Shown here piece after piece: positions 60,828 through 64,000 of a stretch of 64,000 bases of DNA. A model generated the notes under the pieces. The model ran no database searches and was not told the DNA's origin. It worked only from the letters and a program-made list of their open reading frames with translations. The translations under genes and the position numbers were made by a program. The stretch spans positions 3,348,001 through 3,412,000 of the forward strand of contig LR778135.1 of NCBI GenBank assembly GCA_902810075.1. The letters are read 5' to 3'. Numbering within the stretch: the stretch's first letter is position 1; the number at the start of each line of letters is the position of its first letter. The DNA comes from Ruminococcaceae bacterium BL-6. GTDB lineage: Bacteria > Bacillota > Clostridia > Oscillospirales > Acutalibacteraceae.

Positions 60828-61003
60828 GTACTTTATTTACTTTTTTTAAACTTTTTTTAAACAAAAAGGAACAAAGGGAACCGGCGGATGATTTCCGTCG
60901 GTTCCGGAACACCGGACGTCAGGATGCTCGGCAGATCCCATAGAAAAAAGAACCTTTGTGCGGGAAATTCCCGGCAAGGGTCCGGCATGGGACCCCGGGA
61001 TTG

Positions 61004-62611
61004 TTACGAGTGAAATTCCACCACCTCCAGCAGGTTGCGGCAGGCATAGATCAGCCCGGCGGAAACAAGAAGGTTCAGGACGGTCATCGGGATTCCGGCG
61101 GCGGACAGCGGCCACTGCATCCCGTTAACGGCAGTCAGCGCCGCAATAAGCCCCGGCAGCATCAGAATCCCCACCGTAAACAGATAGGCGAACATCATCA
61201 GCCCGCGCGTGGGGGATTGGTTGAACAGACGCTGGAACAGCACCCCCGCCGCCGTAAACAAAACGGAAAACCCGGCGAACGTCACGATGCAGGCCGCCGT
61301 GATCGGCACGCCCGCGCGCAGGAAGATCCCGGCCGCCGCGAACGCGATCAGCCCGTCGGCCGCGGGCCGCAGGATCGTGGGCAGGCACGCCCAGACGAGC
61401 TTTGCAAACGGCTTTTCCGGCACCAGAAAAATGTATGGCTTCCTCAGCTCCGCCATCCAGTCGCTGGCCGGAAAAAACAGCACCATCAGATACAGTTCTA
61501 TCCCCAGAATGATGGCGAGAAGAAGGTCCGGCGAAAGGGGGCTCCCTTCGGACGCAAAGCTCTTGTTCAGGAAAAATGCCCCGCCAAGCGCGGCAAGAAG
61601 GCTGGCGAGCGTCGATCCGCCGAACAGCCCGAACCGGCTCCTGCGCCGGATCTCGCACATCTGCCGGTAAAAAAACGTGTCGGCGCCCCAGCCGTGCCCC
61701 AGCCCCGTGCGGGTCACGCGCACCTTTCGCTGGGAGAAGAAGCGTTTGTCCCCGTATCCGTTGTTTTCCTTGACCTGCTGCTTTGCCTGATACATGGTTT
61801 CCGTGCTTTGGAGAACGTCTTCGTAATAATCCGCATTGCTTCTGATCAAAAGGAAAATCGAAAGGGCCAGAAGGCCCGCCGTCAGCGCCGCGTATCCGGC
61901 GGCAGACGCAAAATCGGCCGAAAGGCAGGCGAACACAGCGCCTTTGACCCATCCCACAACCGGAAACATCTGAAGCGCCGAAGCGCTCCCGGCGGCCGCC
62001 GCCGCATCCGGAGAGTAGCCGAGCGCCATAAAATCCTTCAGGAACATCGCGACCGGTATCGCCGCGAAAATCCCGAGCGCGGTTTTTGCCGCACGGATCC
62101 TTCCGGGGTTTCCGTTGGTAAAGCTGTAAATCAGCATGGAAAACGCCTGCGCAAGCAGCAGCACGGCCGCGGCACCCACGATCAGCAGCAGCACGCCGCC
62201 CAAGCCGATGGGGAAATGCGCGGTCAGCGTCGGGGTATAGCAGAGCAGGAAGAGCATCAGGAACAGAAGGGAAGAGATCTGCTTTACCAGCCCATAGCCG
62301 AGGATCAGTTTAGATGAAAGCGGAGAAACGAAAAGGAAATTCACATCCGGCATCGTGAAAAACGTGGAGCCGGATTTGACCCCCGACCAGAGCACCATCA
62401 TCATCAAAATCAGAAGGACGGCGAAATATCCGCCGGGCAAAAACCCGAAGCCAATGGACGTTCCGCCCGGATTCCGTCCTCCGCCGGTAAAAATGGAGAT
62501 CCCCACCATCAGCACGATGAAGAGATAAAGGATCAGCTTCCCGGGATGATGCAGCAACTCCAGAAGCTGATTGCGGAGCTGATGCCGCACCAGATAAAGA
62601 AGCGCGCTCAT
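61004..62611 (-). CDS. Putative ABC exporter membrane protein
   Basis: 535 residues with about twelve hydrophobic segments; matches the large permeases of the putative ABC_export type (LGHGWGADTFFYRQMCEIRRRSRFGLFGG between the two membrane halves; FFTMPDVNFLFVSPLSSKLILGYGLVKQISS near the N terminus). It begins with overlap of 4 bases with the ATPase gene, so the two form one exporter. Substrate unknown. The 230 bases between it and the 5S gene hold only the 5S promoter. Confidence 0.85.
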   Translation of the reverse strand: MSALLYLVRHQLRNQLLELLHHPGKLILYLFIVLMVGISIFTGGGRNPGGTSIGFGFLPGGYFAVLLILMMMVLWSGVKSGSTFFTMPDVNFLFVSPLSSKLILGYGLVKQISSLLFLMLFLLCYTPTLTAHFPIGLGGVLLLIVGAAAVLLLAQAFSMLIYSFTNGNPGRIRAAKTALGIFAAIPVAMFLKDFMALGYSPDAAAAAGSASALQMFPVVGWVKGAVFACLSADFASAAGYAALTAGLLALSIFLLIRSNADYYEDVLQSTETMYQAKQQVKENNGYGDKRFFSQRKVRVTRTGLGHGWGADTFFYRQMCEIRRRSRFGLFGGSTLASLLAALGGAFFLNKSFASEGSPLSPDLLLAIILGIELYLMVLFFPASDWMAELRKPYIFLVPEKPFAKLVWACLPTILRPAADGLIAFAAAGIFLRAGVPITAACIVTFAGFSVLFTAAGVLFQRLFNQSPTRGLMMFAYLFTVGILMLPGLIAALTAVNGMQWPLSAAGIPMTVLNLLVSAGLIYACRNLLEVVEFHS

Positions 62612-63333
62612 TTCTGCACCTCCGCGGGGATTCCTTCGGTGATGGAGAAAAAGAGCTGCTCCAAATTTTCCCCGGTCGCTTCGATCTCCTTCCTCTGCCG
62701 CACGGCCGCGATCTTTCCGTTTTTCATAATGAGGGCCTTGTCCCAGAAATCCGCCACGCTGTCAAGCATATGCGTGCTCACCAAAAGGGCGCAGCCCTGC
62801 GCGCGCAGCTCGGCAAGCATGGTTTTCAGCTCTTTGATCGCGTGCGGGTCAAGTCCGATCAGCGGTTCATCCAATAATACGACCTTCGGGCTCGGCAGAA
62901 GCGCGCAGCAGATGCTCAGCTTCTGCTGCATCCCCTTCGACAGCTCTTTTCCAAGCTTGCCGCGTTTGTCGGAAAGCTCCATGCGCTCCAGAAGCCGGTC
63001 GGAAAGCGGCTTCCAGTTTTCCACCCGGTAAGCCCGGCCGGTAAATTCCATGTGCTCTTCCACGGTCAGCATCTCAAACGGGGCCGGAAGCTCCGGCACA
63101 TACCCGAAGCACCGGCGCGCCTGGGTCTTTTTATTGGGAATCCCGCAGATTTCGATGTTTCCCTGAAATCGGAGAAGGCCGGCGATGCACTTGATCGCCG
63201 TCGATTTTCCCGCGCCGTTCGGCCCCATCAGAACCGCGATTTCCCCGGGCTGAACATCAAAGCTGACATCGTCGTTTGCACGAAGATTGTTGTACATTTT
63301 TGTCAGATGTGAAACAACTAAAATGAGAAACAT
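62608..63333 (-). CDS. ABC transporter ATP-binding protein
   Basis: ATPase of the exporter. Walker A GPNGAGKSTAIKCIAGLL, Q-loop region FGYVPELPAPFEMLTVEEHMEF, signature LSKGMQQKLSICCALL, Walker B VVLLDEPLIGLDPHAI and switch His in ALLVSTHMLD. 241 residues from the ATG at 63333 (MFLILVVSHLTKMYNN), which has AAAGGGAG directly upstream; in-frame TTG codons up to 63360 are alternatives. Pairs with the downstream membrane protein. Confidence 0.93.
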   Translation of the reverse strand: MFLILVVSHLTKMYNNLRANDDVSFDVQPGEIAVLMGPNGAGKSTAIKCIAGLLRFQGNIEICGIPNKKTQARRCFGYVPELPAPFEMLTVEEHMEFTGRAYRVENWKPLSDRLLERMELSDKRGKLGKELSKGMQQKLSICCALLPSPKVVLLDEPLIGLDPHAIKELKTMLAELRAQGCALLVSTHMLDSVADFWDKALIMKNGKIAAVRQRKEIEATGENLEQLFFSITEGIPAEVQK

Positions 63334-63401
63334 CTCCCTTTCGAGTTTCTGTTTCAACAACAGGCGCCCAGCCTGTTGAAAGCTTTTCTCCCGGGCATGG
63401 A

Positions 63402-63423
63402 ATCATTCCCCGGGAAATGATTG
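63402..63423. repeat. Palindrome upstream of the ABC exporter
   Basis: AATCATTCCCCGGGAAATGATT, a near-perfect 22-bp palindrome about 70 bases upstream of the ATPase start; candidate operator. Nothing else is seen in 63334-63610. Confidence 0.4.
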
Positions 63424-63610
63424 GAAGCAGCAAAGCGGGGTGTCCCCAGCCCGCGATCTTTCCCCGGTCAAAACGCCGGGTTCTTTTTAACAATACAGGA
63501 ACTACCAAGGAATGTCAAGGAACGCCAGAATTTTCCGGGTTCCATCCGGCTCGGGCAACTCGGCCGTCCCCCGCAGCTTTTCCTGTTGTTTTTCGGCTCC
63601 ACCATCTTGT

Positions 63611-64000
63611 TTACCGGTTGGATGGTGCACTGTTCTTTTGGATTTGATTCCCGTCTACCGTGAAATGCTCCGTCACCTTCAGCGTGTTTGCCACCCAAAG
63701 CGCGACCTCCCCGGAAGACAAATCCACCGAATCGTCAAACGCGCCGGTAATGTAATAAGGGATATCCTCCCGGTAGCAGTGAATGATATGGGTTTTCTTT
63801 CCGTTATATTGATAGGAATATTGAACCTCCGTTATTTTTCCATTGGCGCCGTCGTAATGCTGATACTGAAAATTCACTTCCGGTATTTCGGTATTGGATG
63901 AACCCGAGTCAAGCATTGTTGCCGCGCGGGCAAAGGATTGTCTGATCCGGTCTTCGTAGGTGTTGGTTTTTCCGGCAAACAAGTCCCGATACATTTGCTT
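63611..64000 (-). CDS. Unknown protein, 5' end beyond the window
   Basis: The last 130 codons of a frame that enters from the right edge. Contains beta-rich sequence (IPEVNFQYQHYDGANGKITEVQYSYQYNGKKTHIIHCYREDIPYYITGAFDDSVDLSSGEVALWVANTLKVTEHFTVDG) and no recognised domain. An ATG at 63994 could be a start, but codons upstream remain open to the edge, so the length is unknown. Confidence 0.6.
   Translation of the reverse strand, partial: KQMYRDLFAGKTNTYEDRIRQSFARAATMLDSGSSNTEIPEVNFQYQHYDGANGKITEVQYSYQYNGKKTHIIHCYREDIPYYITGAFDDSVDLSSGEVALWVANTLKVTEHFTVDGNQIQKNSAPSNR

Overview
The window looks like a chromosomal segment of a moderately high-GC, spore-forming Firmicute of the class Clostridia, most likely the Oscillospirales/Ruminococcaceae. 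The reasons are the Firmicute gene order rimP-nusA-ylxR-ylxQ-infB-rbfA-nrnA-truB-ribF-rpsO-pnp, a SpoVT-type sporulation regulator, a YabE-like G5/3D cell-wall protein, strong AGGAGG-like ribosome binding sites, frequent GTG/TTG starts, and sigma-A promoters with 17-base spacers. The taxon is inferred from gene content only.

Layout. 1-3.2 kb: branched-chain amino acid genes ilvB-ilvN-ilvC on the minus strand (ilvC runs off the left edge). 3.3-9.2 kb: a minus-strand sugar operon made of a GntR/FCD repressor, a lipoprotein binding protein, two MalF/MalG-type permeases and a transketolase split into two subunits; it has a clear promoter and a 13-bp palindromic operator. 9.5-18.6 kb: a divergent plus-strand locus with an LsrB/RhaS-like binding protein, an ATPase, two permeases, a two-subunit DhaK/DhaL-type ketose kinase without DhaM, an iron alcohol dehydrogenase, a Crp/Fnr regulator and a glyoxalase-like protein; it reads as a polyol or ketose uptake and phosphorylation pathway. 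18.6-26.5 kb: a metal-dependent hydrolase, a 1.6-kb non-coding repeat island, a MacA/MacB-like efflux system, an NhaC antiporter and a VOC protein.

26.6-34.3 kb: phosphoglucomutase, a YfcE-type phosphoesterase, three linked small unknown proteins, a membrane-anchored unknown protein, proB-proA and a PAP2 phosphatase. 34.5-46.2 kb: the RNA and translation cluster from pnp back to rimP, with an attenuator-like hairpin in the rimP-nusA leader, followed by spoVT. 46.6-51.4 kb: a lipoprotein, an Rnf-like four-gene operon (C-D-E-A) and a MecA-like adaptor. 51.4-64 kb: rpe, small membrane proteins, yabE, traX, rplM-rpsI, bioY with a BirA-type operator, aroF, an isolated 5S rRNA gene, an ABC exporter pair and a truncated gene at the right edge.

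The two observations I rate highest are these. (1) The Rnf-like operon lacks rnfB and rnfG. Its membrane subunits have lost all four cysteines that hold the intramembrane [2Fe-2S] cluster, its RnfD lacks the flavinylation motif, and its RnfC lacks the glycine-rich NADH/FMN loop while keeping two [4Fe-4S] motifs. (2) aroF (DAHP synthase) is preceded by a promoter, a short leader peptide ending in a tyrosine-rich run, competing hairpins and a terminator just before the gene, which is the layout of a peptide-coupled attenuator.
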